Origin: SYFY01 sp041752315 | GTDB lineage: Bacteria; Pseudomonadota; Gammaproteobacteria; Pseudomonadales; Azotimanducaceae | Direction: 5' to 3' | DNA: 64,000 nt | NCBI GenBank assembly: GCA_041752315.1 | Contig: JBGSHJ010000086.1 | Coordinates: 62,001-126,000, forward strand | Notes under the pieces: generated by a model | The model's input: only the letters and a program-made list of their open reading frames with translations | What the model was told of the DNA's origin: nothing | Database searches by the model: none | In this document: one piece after another, positions 43,794-52,945 of the stretch | Position numbering within the stretch: the first letter of the stretch is position 1 | How the letters are laid out: every line of letters begins with the position of its first letter | Translations under genes and position numbers: made by a program

Positions 43794-45190
43794 TGGAGCT
43801 GATTCCGCTGTTGCTGTTTCTCGGGGTCTTCGCGGTCCTGCTGGCGGGCTATCCGGTGGCGATCGCTCTCGGCGGCGTATCGCTGCTCTTTGCCTTCGCA
43901 GGCATGGCGACAGGATCCTTTCACGCAGGCGATCTGGGGTTCATGCCAGGACGACTGTTCGGCACAATCACCAATGAGACACTGGTTGCGGTGCCATTGT
44001 TTGTCTTCATGGGCGTCGTATTGGAGAAAACAGACATTGCTCGCGATCTGCTCGCGAGCCTGTCGTCGCGAATGCGCGGACTGCCTGGAGGCCTGGGGCT
44101 GACAGTTGTCCTGGTTGGTGCCTTGCTCGCAGCCAGTACTGGCATCGTCGGCGCGACCGTTGTGACCATGGGTCTCATGTCGCTTCCCAGCATGCTTGAA
44201 GACAGGTATGACCCGGCGCTGGCTACCGGCACGATCTGTGCCACGGGGACACTTGGCCAGATCATTCCGCCGTCGATTTCACTGGTGTTGCTGGGCGACG
44301 TGCTCGGCAATGCCTACCAGAAAGCGCAGCTTGGTCAGGGCATCCTGTCTCCCAAGACCGTTTCGGTTGGGGACCTCTTCGCCGGGGCGTTGATTCCGGG
44401 TCTTGTACTGGTCGCACTGTATTTTCTCTACGTTCTGGTCACCGCATTACTCTCTCCCGCCAAAGTTGGAGCGGAGGTCGACTGGAAGATCGACAGGCGC
44501 ATGCCACCTGGGGGTATCGCAGAAAACTCCGGGCTCACTCTCGTCCGATCCCTGTTTGCTCCTCTCATGCTGATCATGCTTGTACTCGGCTCGATTGTCG
44601 GTGGTATTGCAACCCCCACTGAAGCTGCCGGAGTGGGGGCTGTTGGCGCTTTGCTGCTGGCTGCAATGCAGGGCAAATTGTCTACACCGATGCTTCGTGC
44701 GGTGAGTCAGAGCACCGTGCAGACGACCGCCATGGTGTTTTTCATCCTCATCGGTGCCTCACTGTTTTCGCTGGTTTTTCGGGGGTTCGGAGGGGACCTG
44801 GTCATCGAACACCTGTTTGACGCCATGCCCGGTGGTGTGTGGGGCGCCTTTGCGATCGTGATGCTCGTTGTATTCCTGCTGGGTTTTGTACTCGATTTCA
44901 TCGAGATCACGTTTGTAGTCGTGCCGATTGTCGGACCGGTACTGCTCGCCATGGGTCTCGATCCGATCTGGCTCGGAGTCATGCTTGCCGTAAATCTGCA
45001 GACTTCCTTCCTTACCCCACCCTTTGGATTTGCGTTGTTCTATCTTCGTGGCGTGGCTCCCGCCAGCGTGACTACCATGGACATGTATCGGGGCGTTGTA
45101 CCTTTTGTCATGTTGCAGCTGTTGCTGTTGGGAATGCTTTTTGTCTGGCCTGAGCTTGCAACCTGGCTTCCGGAGCAATTGCGACAATAA
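43790..45190 (+). CDS. dctM: TRAP transporter large permease (DctM-type)
   Basis: A 466-residue, roughly twelve-helix membrane protein that carries out sodium-coupled transport with DctQ. Motifs: LLAGYPVAIALGGVSLLFAF, VPLFVFMGVVLEKT, GALLAASTGIVGATVVTMG, GTLGQIIPPSISLVLLGD, GIATPTEAAGVGAVGALLLA and LQTSFLTPPFGFALFYLRG. The ATG at 43790 overlaps dctQ. The substrate-binding protein lies nearby on the opposite strand (46060-47142). Convergent with the crotonase gene, 15 bases apart. Confidence 0.93.
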   Translation: MMELIPLLLFLGVFAVLLAGYPVAIALGGVSLLFAFAGMATGSFHAGDLGFMPGRLFGTITNETLVAVPLFVFMGVVLEKTDIARDLLASLSSRMRGLPGGLGLTVVLVGALLAASTGIVGATVVTMGLMSLPSMLEDRYDPALATGTICATGTLGQIIPPSISLVLLGDVLGNAYQKAQLGQGILSPKTVSVGDLFAGALIPGLVLVALYFLYVLVTALLSPAKVGAEVDWKIDRRMPPGGIAENSGLTLVRSLFAPLMLIMLVLGSIVGGIATPTEAAGVGAVGALLLAAMQGKLSTPMLRAVSQSTVQTTAMVFFILIGASLFSLVFRGFGGDLVIEHLFDAMPGGVWGAFAIVMLVVFLLGFVLDFIEITFVVVPIVGPVLLAMGLDPIWLGVMLAVNLQTSFLTPPFGFALFYLRGVAPASVTTMDMYRGVVPFVMLQLLLLGMLFVWPELATWLPEQLRQ

Positions 45191-45205
45191 CGTGCACGCA
45201 GACTC

Positions 45206-46063
45206 TTACCGCTGTCCTTCCCCTCCTCTTCCCTCTCCCTCTCCCTCTCCCCATCTCGGCATCCGCTTGTCACGGAACGCTGCGACGCCTTCGCGGTAAT
45301 CCGACGCTTGCATCATCCGATTGAGCAGACGTTCGGAGTCATTGACGGCGTCGCCAATACTCCGGTGCAAGTCCCGATAGAGCTGCCACCGTGTTTGTCG
45401 CAACGAATCCGGGGATACCGTTCTGACAAGCTGTCGAACGTATGAGTGCACAGCAGCCAGGAGGGAGTCGGCATCGTGCATGGCATGGATCATCCCCATC
45501 GCCCAGGCTTCATCCGTCGTGAAGACCCTGCTGCTGATGAGTATTTCCGCGGCTCTGGGCAAGCCGATCATCCGCGGCAACAACCAGGACAGACCATATT
45601 CCGCCGGCAGGTTGAGTTTGCCGTGCGCAGTGGTGAGTTTGGCACCTGGTACCGCAAAACGAATGTCACAAAAACACGCGAGTGCCAGGCCAACACCAGC
45701 GGCGGGGCCGTTCAGGGCCGCGACAATCGGCTTGTTCAACCCGAAGTGATAAGCAAAACTCGCATCGAACTCCGGGGCAACGCCAAATCCAGGTTTTGCA
45801 AGTTCTTCAGGAGTTCCCGGATCGTAGGCACCACGTGCCGCGTGACCTGACAACGCCTGTGCATCGCCACCAACGCAGAACGCGCGGCCGCTGCCGGTGA
45901 CAATAATCGCCTTAACGCCCTCGTCTGCATTGGCCTGCGCAAGCGACCATCGATACTCGGTGTGCATGCGGCCGGTCCAGGCATTCCCACGATTCGGCCG
46001 GGAGAGTGTGATCGTCGCAATCCCTTCACTGACGTCATACCTGGTTGCCTTGAGCTCCATCAT
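45206..46063 (-). CDS. Enoyl-CoA hydratase/isomerase family protein
   Basis: A 285-residue crotonase-fold protein. The oxyanion-hole segments GRAFCVGGDAQAL (about 60-70) and AALNGPAAGVGLALACFCDI (about 115-134) are present. Of the two catalytic glutamates of classical enoyl-CoA hydratase, the first position is Ala127 and the second aligns with Gly148; a Glu at 155 (PAEYGLSWLLPR) is the acidic residue seen in many divergent crotonases. The exact reaction is therefore open (isomerase, hydratase or other acyl-CoA chemistry). The C-terminus is a low-complexity Gly-Glu tail from a DNA repeat. Its ATG overlaps the dctP stop, suggesting that it acts on the imported acid after CoA activation. Confidence 0.85.
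   Translation of the reverse strand: MMELKATRYDVSEGIATITLSRPNRGNAWTGRMHTEYRWSLAQANADEGVKAIIVTGSGRAFCVGGDAQALSGHAARGAYDPGTPEELAKPGFGVAPEFDASFAYHFGLNKPIVAALNGPAAGVGLALACFCDIRFAVPGAKLTTAHGKLNLPAEYGLSWLLPRMIGLPRAAEILISSRVFTTDEAWAMGMIHAMHDADSLLAAVHSYVRQLVRTVSPDSLRQTRWQLYRDLHRSIGDAVNDSERLLNRMMQASDYREGVAAFRDKRMPRWGEGEGEGRGGEGQR
45231..45252. repeat. CCCTCT hexanucleotide repeat at the 3' end of the crotonase gene
   Basis: Three perfect CCCTCT units followed by a partial one, in a wider C/T-only stretch from about 45216. On the minus strand it encodes the Gly-Glu C-terminal tail. In-frame slippage would change tail length only. Confidence 0.8.
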
Positions 46064-47142
46064 TCCCTGGTGTTCAGGAACGCCTGCTCGGAAAGTGCAT
46101 GATACTCGCGCACCGACTTGTAAAACGTCATGTATGAGTCGTAAACCCGTTGTGTCAGCGGATCCCCTTTTGCAGTGGCGGCAAGCACCTCAACAGAGGC
46201 TTCTCGCAATCGAGCCAGCACATCATCGGGCAACTTGCGCAGCTGAACGCCGTGCTCGTCCACAAGGGATCGCAGCGCAGAATTATTGCGCGCAGTAAAC
46301 TCGGACAGCACGTCGTCATTCACCGCCCTGGTTGCGTTGCGCAAGATTGCCTGCAGATCAGGTGGCAGCGATTCCCACGCCTGCGTGTTGACGATGGCCT
46401 CGGTCGTCGGACCAGGCTCATGCCATCCGGGATAGTAGTAGTACTTGGCTACCGTATGCAGACCAAGCGCAAGATCGTTGTACGGGCCGACCCATTCCGT
46501 TGCATCAATGACCCCCGTTTGCAATGCAGTAAAGATCTCGCCGCCAGGCAGGTTGACCGGCTCCCCGCCCGCGCGCTTCAACACCTCGCCACCAAGCCCG
46601 GGCATACGCATCTTCAATCCGCGCAGGTCCTCGAGTGAGTTGATTTCCTTGTTGAACCAGCCCGCCATCTGAACCCCTGTGTTCCCGCAGGCAAACGGAA
46701 TCAGATTGAACGGCGCATAGGCTTCACGCCACAACTCGAGTCCGCCGCCATAGTGCAGCCAGGCATTCATCTCCTGGGCGTTCATGCCAAAGGGTACCGT
46801 GGCAAAAAACTCGGCGGATGGAAGTTTGCCGCGCCAGTAGTACGCAGCACCGTGACCCATTTGTGCACTGCCCTGACTGACCGCATCAAATACGCCCATC
46901 GCGGGAACGTACTCCCCCGCACCAAACACCCGAATCTTCAACCGGCCATTGCTCATGGCCTCGACCTCTTTCGCCAGGCGCTCGGGCGCCGTTCCCAGCC
47001 CAGGGAGATTTTTCGGCCAGGTCGTGACAAGCTTCCAATCATAGGTCTGCTGCGGGGCTGCGTCCGGCGTCGCAGCGGTCTCGCCTGCTCCACCACATGC
47101 AGCCAGAGCCAGGCTGATCATCAGAAAGATCACGATTCGCAT
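46060..47142 (-). CDS. dctP: TRAP transporter substrate-binding lipoprotein (DctP/TakP-like)
   Basis: A 360-residue periplasmic binding protein. The N-terminus MRIVIFLMISLALAACGG has a lipobox (L13-A-A-C16), so it should be lipid-anchored. The mature part has WKLVTTWPKNLPGLG, FGAGEYVPAMGVFDAVSQGS, LKMRMPGLGGEVL, LPGGEIFTALQTGVIDATEW and YYYPGWHEPG. The WVGP and GWHEPG motifs are of the TakP-like branch whose studied members bind 2-oxo acids or related carboxylates. The ATG at 47142 is preferred over an in-frame start 29 codons upstream because it gives the lipoprotein signal. Overlaps the crotonase gene as ATGA. Confidence 0.92.
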   Translation of the reverse strand: MRIVIFLMISLALAACGGAGETAATPDAAPQQTYDWKLVTTWPKNLPGLGTAPERLAKEVEAMSNGRLKIRVFGAGEYVPAMGVFDAVSQGSAQMGHGAAYYWRGKLPSAEFFATVPFGMNAQEMNAWLHYGGGLELWREAYAPFNLIPFACGNTGVQMAGWFNKEINSLEDLRGLKMRMPGLGGEVLKRAGGEPVNLPGGEIFTALQTGVIDATEWVGPYNDLALGLHTVAKYYYYPGWHEPGPTTEAIVNTQAWESLPPDLQAILRNATRAVNDDVLSEFTARNNSALRSLVDEHGVQLRKLPDDVLARLREASVEVLAATAKGDPLTQRVYDSYMTFYKSVREYHALSEQAFLNTRE

Positions 47143-47294
47143 GTCTTGTTGTCCTTCTCTGACAGGATGTTGAATAAACAGATTTTCCGCATTTATCCCA
47201 GCCGAGGGATCTTGCTCGCTCGAAGCCAATCAGTCCTCGTTGCGTTGGGTCGACAGTACATCACGGACTCATCCGGGGTTGACGGCCAAGACTG

Positions 47295-49484
47295 TCAATC
47301 AATCGGCTGCAGATTGGCCAGCCCCAGGATCAGCCACTTTGATCCTGCCCTGGCAAAATTCACCTGCACGCGAGCCCGCTCTCCATTGCCCTCACACTGC
47401 AGGACAACGCCCTCTCCGAACACGGCATGCCGTACGCGCTGTCCAATGTGCAGCGCCGAATCCTGCATTGACAGTGCACTGAACGTCCTTGCGGCTCCCG
47501 CATGCATCGGCTGATACAGATTCCCTCCCATGCGTACCTCTTCGAGCACGTCGGCAGGCAACTCCCTCAGGAACCGCGAAGGCCTGTTGTAGCTATCCAT
47601 GCCATTCAGACGGCGTGTTTCGGCGTAGGTAATGTAAAGTTCACGCATGGCGCGCGTTATGCCGACATACGCCAGCCGTCGTTCCTCCTGCAAACGATCC
47701 GGATCTTCGGCAGACATGCGGTGGGGAAACAGACCTTCTTCGACCCCGGTCAGAAACACCAGCGGGAACTCGAGCCCCTTTGCGGAATGCAATGTCATCA
47801 ACTGTACCGCCGGACCACCTTTTTTCTGAGCCTCCCCGGCATCGAGCGCAACCTGATCAAGGAATTCGATCAACATGCTCGGGCTGCTTTCACTGGAATT
47901 TTCCAGAAGAGCGGGAGGCTCCGACGAAAAAAGTCGACAAGCCCGAACCAGCTCTTCCAGGTTCTCCTTGCGAGCCAGGCCACGCTCACCACGTTCGCTC
48001 TGGTGAAACGCCAGGAGACCACTGGCATCGATCACGTGCTCTGCAACCTCATGCAACGAAGACTCCCGTGTGGCCTCACGCAGATCCGAGAGCAATTGCA
48101 GGAAACCAGCCAGCGCACTTCCCGCCCTGGCCGGCAAAGCGCCTTCACCAAGGAGCGACAGAGCGGCTCGGTGCAGCGAAAGATTTCGACTTCGTGCTGC
48201 GCTGCGCACGATGTCGACCGTCTTGTCGCCGATGCCACGGGTTGGCGTATTGATGACCCGTTCAAACGCCGGATCCGAATCCGGGTCGGTGAGCAATCGC
48301 ATGTACGCCAGCGCGTTCTTGATTTCAATCCGTTCGAAAAAGCGCTGTCCGCCATGTATGCGATAAGCGATTCCTGCCCGCATGAATGATTCTTCAAGCA
48401 CACGGGACTGGGCGTTGGATCGGTACAGCAGCGCTATTTCTTCCGGGCTCCCACCATCTTCCAGCCATTGCTGACTGCGAGATACGATGAATCGCGCCTC
48501 ATCCGCATCGTTGTAGGCCGAGTACACACGAATGGGTGCGCCGTCACCATCGGTTGTCCACAGTTCCTTGCCGAGTCTTCCGCTGTTGAGTGAGATCAAG
48601 GCATTGGCAGCTCGCAGAATGTTGCCGGTCGATCGATAGTTCTGTTCCAGGCGAATCGTTCGAACATTGGCGAAGTGACTGATGAAGTCCTGCATGTTCT
48701 CGACTTTTGCACCACGCCAGCCATAGATCGACTGATCATCATCGCCAACCGCCATGATCTGCGCCTGGGTCCCGGCCAACACCCGCAACCACGCATATTG
48801 AATCGTGTTGGTGTCCTGGAACTCGTCAACCAGCAAATGGCGAAAACGTCGCTGATAGTGCGCAAGCAAAGCGGGATCTTCGAGCCAGAGTTCATGGCTG
48901 CGCAACAGGAGTTCGGTGAAATCGACCAAGCCACTCTGCCTGCAGAGTTCTTCGTAGTTTTCGTAGATTCGCTTGTGCGTGATCTGAAACAGATCATCAC
49001 CAAACGGGACATCCCTGGCACGACGCCCCTCCTCCTTCTGAGCGTTGATGAACCACACAGCCTGTCGGGCGGGCCACTTCTGTTCATCAATGTCGAGTGC
49101 GCGCATGACTCGCTTGACCACTCGCAGTTGGTCATCTGCATCAAGGATCTCAAAGTTCTCTGGCAGCTTTGCTTCGCGCCAGTGCCGACGCAGCAAACGA
49201 TGCGCGATGCCGTGAAAGGTGCCAACCCACAATCCCTGCACCGACATGCCCAGCAATCGCTCGATGCGAGATCGCATCTCGGCTGCTGCCTTGTTGGTAA
49301 AGGTCACCGCGAGCAACCCCTGTGGAGAAACGTTTTCGGCCTCTACCAACCAGGCGATGCGATGCACCAGGACCCGTGTCTTGCCACTGCCTGCTCCAGC
49401 GATCACCAGCAGATTCCCAGGCGGCGCCGCGACAGCTTCCCGCTGTCGGTCGTTGAGACCTTCGATGAGATGAGAAATGTCCAA
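47295..49484 (-). CDS. uvrD: DNA helicase II UvrD
   Basis: A superfamily 1A helicase for nucleotide excision and mismatch repair, 729 residues. Motifs: LNDRQREAVAAP (Q motif), GAGSGKTRVLVHRI (Walker A), VTFTNKAAAEMR (Ia), LVDEFQDTN (II), VGDDDQSIYGWRGA (III), LEQNYRST (IV), MTLHSAKGLEFPLVFL (V) and VGITRAM (VI). The C-terminal Tudor-like segment (VRHAVFGEGVVLQ, WLILGLANLQPID) binds RNA polymerase in E. coli UvrD. The start is TTG at 49484, where LDISHLIEGLN matches E. coli MDVSYLLDSLN; a longer GTG start at 49526 is less likely. Confidence 0.95.
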   Translation of the reverse strand: MDISHLIEGLNDRQREAVAAPPGNLLVIAGAGSGKTRVLVHRIAWLVEAENVSPQGLLAVTFTNKAAAEMRSRIERLLGMSVQGLWVGTFHGIAHRLLRRHWREAKLPENFEILDADDQLRVVKRVMRALDIDEQKWPARQAVWFINAQKEEGRRARDVPFGDDLFQITHKRIYENYEELCRQSGLVDFTELLLRSHELWLEDPALLAHYQRRFRHLLVDEFQDTNTIQYAWLRVLAGTQAQIMAVGDDDQSIYGWRGAKVENMQDFISHFANVRTIRLEQNYRSTGNILRAANALISLNSGRLGKELWTTDGDGAPIRVYSAYNDADEARFIVSRSQQWLEDGGSPEEIALLYRSNAQSRVLEESFMRAGIAYRIHGGQRFFERIEIKNALAYMRLLTDPDSDPAFERVINTPTRGIGDKTVDIVRSAARSRNLSLHRAALSLLGEGALPARAGSALAGFLQLLSDLREATRESSLHEVAEHVIDASGLLAFHQSERGERGLARKENLEELVRACRLFSSEPPALLENSSESSPSMLIEFLDQVALDAGEAQKKGGPAVQLMTLHSAKGLEFPLVFLTGVEEGLFPHRMSAEDPDRLQEERRLAYVGITRAMRELYITYAETRRLNGMDSYNRPSRFLRELPADVLEEVRMGGNLYQPMHAGAARTFSALSMQDSALHIGQRVRHAVFGEGVVLQCEGNGERARVQVNFARAGSKWLILGLANLQPID

Positions 49485-49556
49485 TCGTGCAGGCTTCGCG
49501 CTGAAAGCACGACATTGTACCTGCACAGCCCGCCTTTCTGGTTGTCAGTGAGGACT

Positions 49557-49587
49557 GTGTCTTACAGACACCGGCGCAATCGCGCCG
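49557..49587 (-). terminator. Two adjacent hairpins after glmS
   Basis: Immediately after the glmS stop there is CGGCGC-AATC-GCGCCG (49572-49587), and next to it GTGTCT-TAC-AGACAC (49557-49571), both with perfect six-base stems. No T-run follows, so they may end transcription weakly or protect the 3' end. Confidence 0.4.
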
Positions 49588-51423
49588 CTATTCGACGGTG
49601 ACCGATTTTGCGAGGTTGCGGGGTTGGTCAACATCGGTGCCCTTCAGTACTGCCACGTGATAGGCGAGAAGTTGCAGCGGTACTACGAAGACGATGGGTG
49701 CAAGCAACCGGTGTGTCGTGGGTACTTTCATCACCTTGATGCCGGGTTCGTCCTTGAAGCTCGTTTCGCTGTCCGTGAACACATACAACTGGCCGCCACG
49801 CGCGCGAACTTCCTGAAGATTGGATTGCACTTTCTCAAGCAATTCATCTTCCGGGGCTACCGCGATCACCGGCATGTCTTCGTCGACCAGCGCCAGAGGC
49901 CCATGCTTCAGCTCTCCCGCAGGATAACCTTCAGCGTGAATGTAGGAGATTTCCTTGAGTTTCAGCGCGCCTTCCAGCGCCACCGGATACATGGGACCAC
50001 GGCCAAGATACAGCGCATGGCTTCGGTCCATGATCTCTTCCGCCCAGCGCTGGATTTTCGAGTCCAGCTTCAGCGCCTGTTCCACCACACCGCCGAGCTG
50101 ATGGAGGAGCGTGACAACCTCGGCTTCGCGCTCGGCAGAAAGACCGTGTTCCCGCGCAAGGAGAAGGGTCAACAGCATGAGATCCGCAAGCTGGGCGGTA
50201 AAGGCTTTTGTGGAAGCGACTCCAACCTCCGTTCCGGCGTGGAGCATCAGGGCGATATCAGACTCGCGCGCCAGCGAACTTGTGGCAACGTTGCAGATTG
50301 TCAGCGTTGCCTTGAATCCGACGGCCTTGGCAACTCTCAACGCAGCCAGCGTATCGGCCGTTTCGCCGGATTGGGAGATCGTCACAAACAGGCTGTTGGG
50401 AATGACCGCAACTTTGCGATACCTGAATTCACTGGCGATTTCGACATGGCAGGGAATCCCGGCCAATTCTTCAATCCAGTAACGGGCAACGCTTGCCGAG
50501 TAAAAGCTTGTTCCACACGCCACCAGGGTGACCGCATCGATCGACTTGAGAAGTTCCTGGGCGTGTGCACCGAGCACTTCGCCAAGTACTCTACGCTTGC
50601 CAATTCGGCCTTCGAGCGTTCTTCGCAGTACGTCCGGCTGCTCATAGATTTCCTTGACCATGTAGTGCCGGTGGATGCCCTTGCTCAGGTCGTCATGGCC
50701 CAGTTCGATCCTGACGGTGTCACGGTGAACCGGCTGCTCGGAACGGTCCCAGATGCGCACCGATTCACGCGTTATCTCGACCATGTCACCTTCTTCAAGG
50801 TAGATGAACCTGTCGGTTACCGCCTTGAGTGCGAGCACATCGGAAGCCAGGAAGTTCTCACCAATTCCAACACCAACAACCAGCGGACTGCCCACTCTGA
50901 CCGCTATCAGACGCTTGGGGTCGTTGAGGGCCATCACGGCCAGGCCATATGCGCCATCCAGTTCACGAACCGCCGCGCGTACAGACTCGATCAGCGTCAT
51001 TCCCTGTTCCATCATCGAATCGATCAGATGCGCGATGACTTCGGTATCTGTCTCCGACTTGAAGACATACCCACTCTTCTGGAGACGTTCTCGCAGTTCG
51101 AGATAGTTCTCGATGATGCCGTTATGCACCAGTGCGATCCGGTTATTTGAAAGATGGGGATGCGCATTACGCTCGCTGGGCTTGCCGTGTGTTGCCCACC
51201 GTGTGTGGGCAATACCTATCTTGCCAAGCACCGCTTTGCAGCGCAGGTCTTCGGCGAGTTCCTTGACCTTGCCCACTTTCCGGCGAAGGTCGATCGCCGC
51301 CTCTCCCTGCGGAATCACAGCCATGCCCGCCGAGTCGTAGCCCCTGTACTCCAGGCGCTGCAGACCCTCGAGCAGGATCATGGCGACATTGCGATCAGCG
51401 ACCGCTCCAACGATTCCGCACAT
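49588..51423 (-). CDS. glmS: Glutamine-fructose-6-phosphate aminotransferase
   Basis: It makes glucosamine-6-phosphate from fructose-6-phosphate and glutamine, the entry to peptidoglycan and LPS amino sugars; 611 residues. The glutaminase domain begins MCGIVGAV with Cys2 as nucleophile (hence the ATG at 51423), followed by HTRWATHGKPSERNAHPH. Two SIS domains follow (about 290-600), with TLVACGTSFYSASVARY, SQSGETADTLAALR and the C-terminal QPRNLAKSVTVE. It lies 16 bases downstream of glmU. No glmS ribozyme-like element is visible. Confidence 0.97.
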   Translation of the reverse strand: MCGIVGAVADRNVAMILLEGLQRLEYRGYDSAGMAVIPQGEAAIDLRRKVGKVKELAEDLRCKAVLGKIGIAHTRWATHGKPSERNAHPHLSNNRIALVHNGIIENYLELRERLQKSGYVFKSETDTEVIAHLIDSMMEQGMTLIESVRAAVRELDGAYGLAVMALNDPKRLIAVRVGSPLVVGVGIGENFLASDVLALKAVTDRFIYLEEGDMVEITRESVRIWDRSEQPVHRDTVRIELGHDDLSKGIHRHYMVKEIYEQPDVLRRTLEGRIGKRRVLGEVLGAHAQELLKSIDAVTLVACGTSFYSASVARYWIEELAGIPCHVEIASEFRYRKVAVIPNSLFVTISQSGETADTLAALRVAKAVGFKATLTICNVATSSLARESDIALMLHAGTEVGVASTKAFTAQLADLMLLTLLLAREHGLSAEREAEVVTLLHQLGGVVEQALKLDSKIQRWAEEIMDRSHALYLGRGPMYPVALEGALKLKEISYIHAEGYPAGELKHGPLALVDEDMPVIAVAPEDELLEKVQSNLQEVRARGGQLYVFTDSETSFKDEPGIKVMKVPTTHRLLAPIVFVVPLQLLAYHVAVLKGTDVDQPRNLAKSVTVE

Positions 51424-51439
51424 GTTCGATCCTCTTGAA

Positions 51440-52807
51440 CTACTGGCGGTGACGCCGATACGGTGGCGTCCATCCCTTGATATTGCGCTGTTTTGACCGC
51501 GCAACGGCGAGATCACCGGCTTCGATCCTGCTGGTCACCGCCGATCCAGCGGCCACGAAGGCGTCGTCGTCGATCTGAATGGGTGCAACCAGAGTTGAAT
51601 TCGAACCGACAAATACCCGGTCGCCAATCGTCGTCTTTTTCTTGATCGGGGAACCGTCGTAGTTGCAGGTAATCGTGCCTGCACCGATGTTGCTTTCGCT
51701 GCCGATCTCGGCATCGCCAAGATAGGCAAGGTGATTAGCCTTCGATCCAGGTCCCATTCGGGTTTTTTTCGTTTCCACGAAGTTGCCGATTCGTACACCT
51801 TCACCAAGCTCGGTTCCGGGACGCAGTCGTGCGAAAGGCCCCAGTACACACCGCGCTCCGATGATCGCGCCATCGATCACGGTGTTTGGCTCGACCCGAA
51901 CCCCATTACCCAGTTTGCTGTTGCTGATTACCGATCCTGGTCCGACATGGACGTTGTCACCAAGTTGAACCACTCCGGACAGCACTACGTTGATATCAAT
52001 GAAGACATCTGTCCCGGTGGTGACTTCACCGCGGATGTCCAGGCGCATGGGATCAGCGATCGTGACACCGGAGAGCATCAAACGATTCGCCTGAATCTTC
52101 TGATAGGCCCGCTCGACCTCAGCAAGCTGAGCCCGGTTGTTGACCCCAGTCACTTCTATTTCAGACGCCGCAAACACGCCCTCCACCGTTCGGCCATCGG
52201 CAATGGCGTGGGCCACGATGTCCGTCAGGTAAAATTCGCCCTGCGCATTGTCATTGCTCATGTTGGCAAAAAACTTCTCCAGCAAGGCTCGTGGGGCAGC
52301 AAGGATTCCGGAGTTGATTTCACGTATCAAACGGATATCAGCAGACGCGTCCTTGAACTCAACGATTCGGGTGATCCGGCCATCCTTCCGGACAATGCGA
52401 CCAAGCTCTGCCGGGTCTGACAGGTTGGCAGTCACCAGCGACAACGCGCCACGCGCTGCATGTTCCGCACATCGTGCAATGGTCTGTGTACTCACCAGCG
52501 GCACGTCACCAAACAGCACCAGTACGGTCGAATCTTCCGCAACGGACGACATTGCCTGGGCAACGGCATGCGCCGTGCCCAATTGTTCGGTCTGCTCTAC
52601 CCAGTTGAGGCCCTCTCCAAGCGCCTTCTTGATGGCATCCGAGCCTGGTCGAAGAACGACATGAATTGCCTTCGGCGACAAGGTTCGTGCCGCTTCGGTG
52701 ACGTGGCTCAACATGGGTTTGCCAGCGATCGGATGCAGGACTTTGGGCAGGCTTGAGCGCATGCGGGTGCCTTGCCCCGCAGCGAGAATGACGACTTCCA
52801 GGTTCAT
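51440..52807 (-). CDS. glmU: Bifunctional GlmU acetyltransferase/uridylyltransferase
   Basis: It acetylates glucosamine-1-phosphate and then forms UDP-GlcNAc, 455 residues. The N-terminal uridylyltransferase (1 to about 228) has VVILAAGQGTRMRSSLPKVL and LFGDVPL; the C-terminal left-handed beta-helix acetyltransferase has hexapeptide repeats and NFVETKKTRMGPGSKANHL with YLGDAEIG. The ATG at 52807 matches the family; an in-frame start eight codons upstream is not needed. glmU-glmS downstream of the atp operon is common in gammaproteobacteria. Confidence 0.97.
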   Translation of the reverse strand: MNLEVVILAAGQGTRMRSSLPKVLHPIAGKPMLSHVTEAARTLSPKAIHVVLRPGSDAIKKALGEGLNWVEQTEQLGTAHAVAQAMSSVAEDSTVLVLFGDVPLVSTQTIARCAEHAARGALSLVTANLSDPAELGRIVRKDGRITRIVEFKDASADIRLIREINSGILAAPRALLEKFFANMSNDNAQGEFYLTDIVAHAIADGRTVEGVFAASEIEVTGVNNRAQLAEVERAYQKIQANRLMLSGVTIADPMRLDIRGEVTTGTDVFIDINVVLSGVVQLGDNVHVGPGSVISNSKLGNGVRVEPNTVIDGAIIGARCVLGPFARLRPGTELGEGVRIGNFVETKKTRMGPGSKANHLAYLGDAEIGSESNIGAGTITCNYDGSPIKKKTTIGDRVFVGSNSTLVAPIQIDDDAFVAAGSAVTSRIEAGDLAVARSKQRNIKGWTPPYRRHRQ

Positions 52808-52861
52808 TAACGGATATCCATACCGTAGCAACCGTGGATTATAGGCAGGCTGGAAAGAATG

Positions 52862-52886
52862 GAGGTGACGACCGTCACCTCTTTTT
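52862..52886. terminator. Strong hairpin between atpC and glmU
   Basis: A perfect inverted repeat, GAGGTGAC and GTCACCTC around GACC (52862-52881), followed on the plus strand by TTTTTATT. On the minus strand, the direction of atpC, it is preceded by an A-run and followed by a C/T-rich stretch. It most likely ends the atp operon, and could also stop plus-strand antisense transcription. Confidence 0.75.
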
Positions 52887-52945
52887 ATTCTGGGTCCACA
52901 CCTCGCTCGCGCCGTGGGCCGAAATCAACGAGCGGCCGACAGTGG

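Noticed and set aside
47279..47298. TTGAC-N10-GTCAA palindrome at the uvrD stop
   Set aside because: Arms of only five bases, overlapping a coding end, with no -10 box or T-run; too weak to call an operator or terminator.
49624..51150. 508-codon open frame on the plus strand opposite glmS
   Set aside because: It is the antisense shadow of glmS; its sequence resembles no protein family and glmS is certain.
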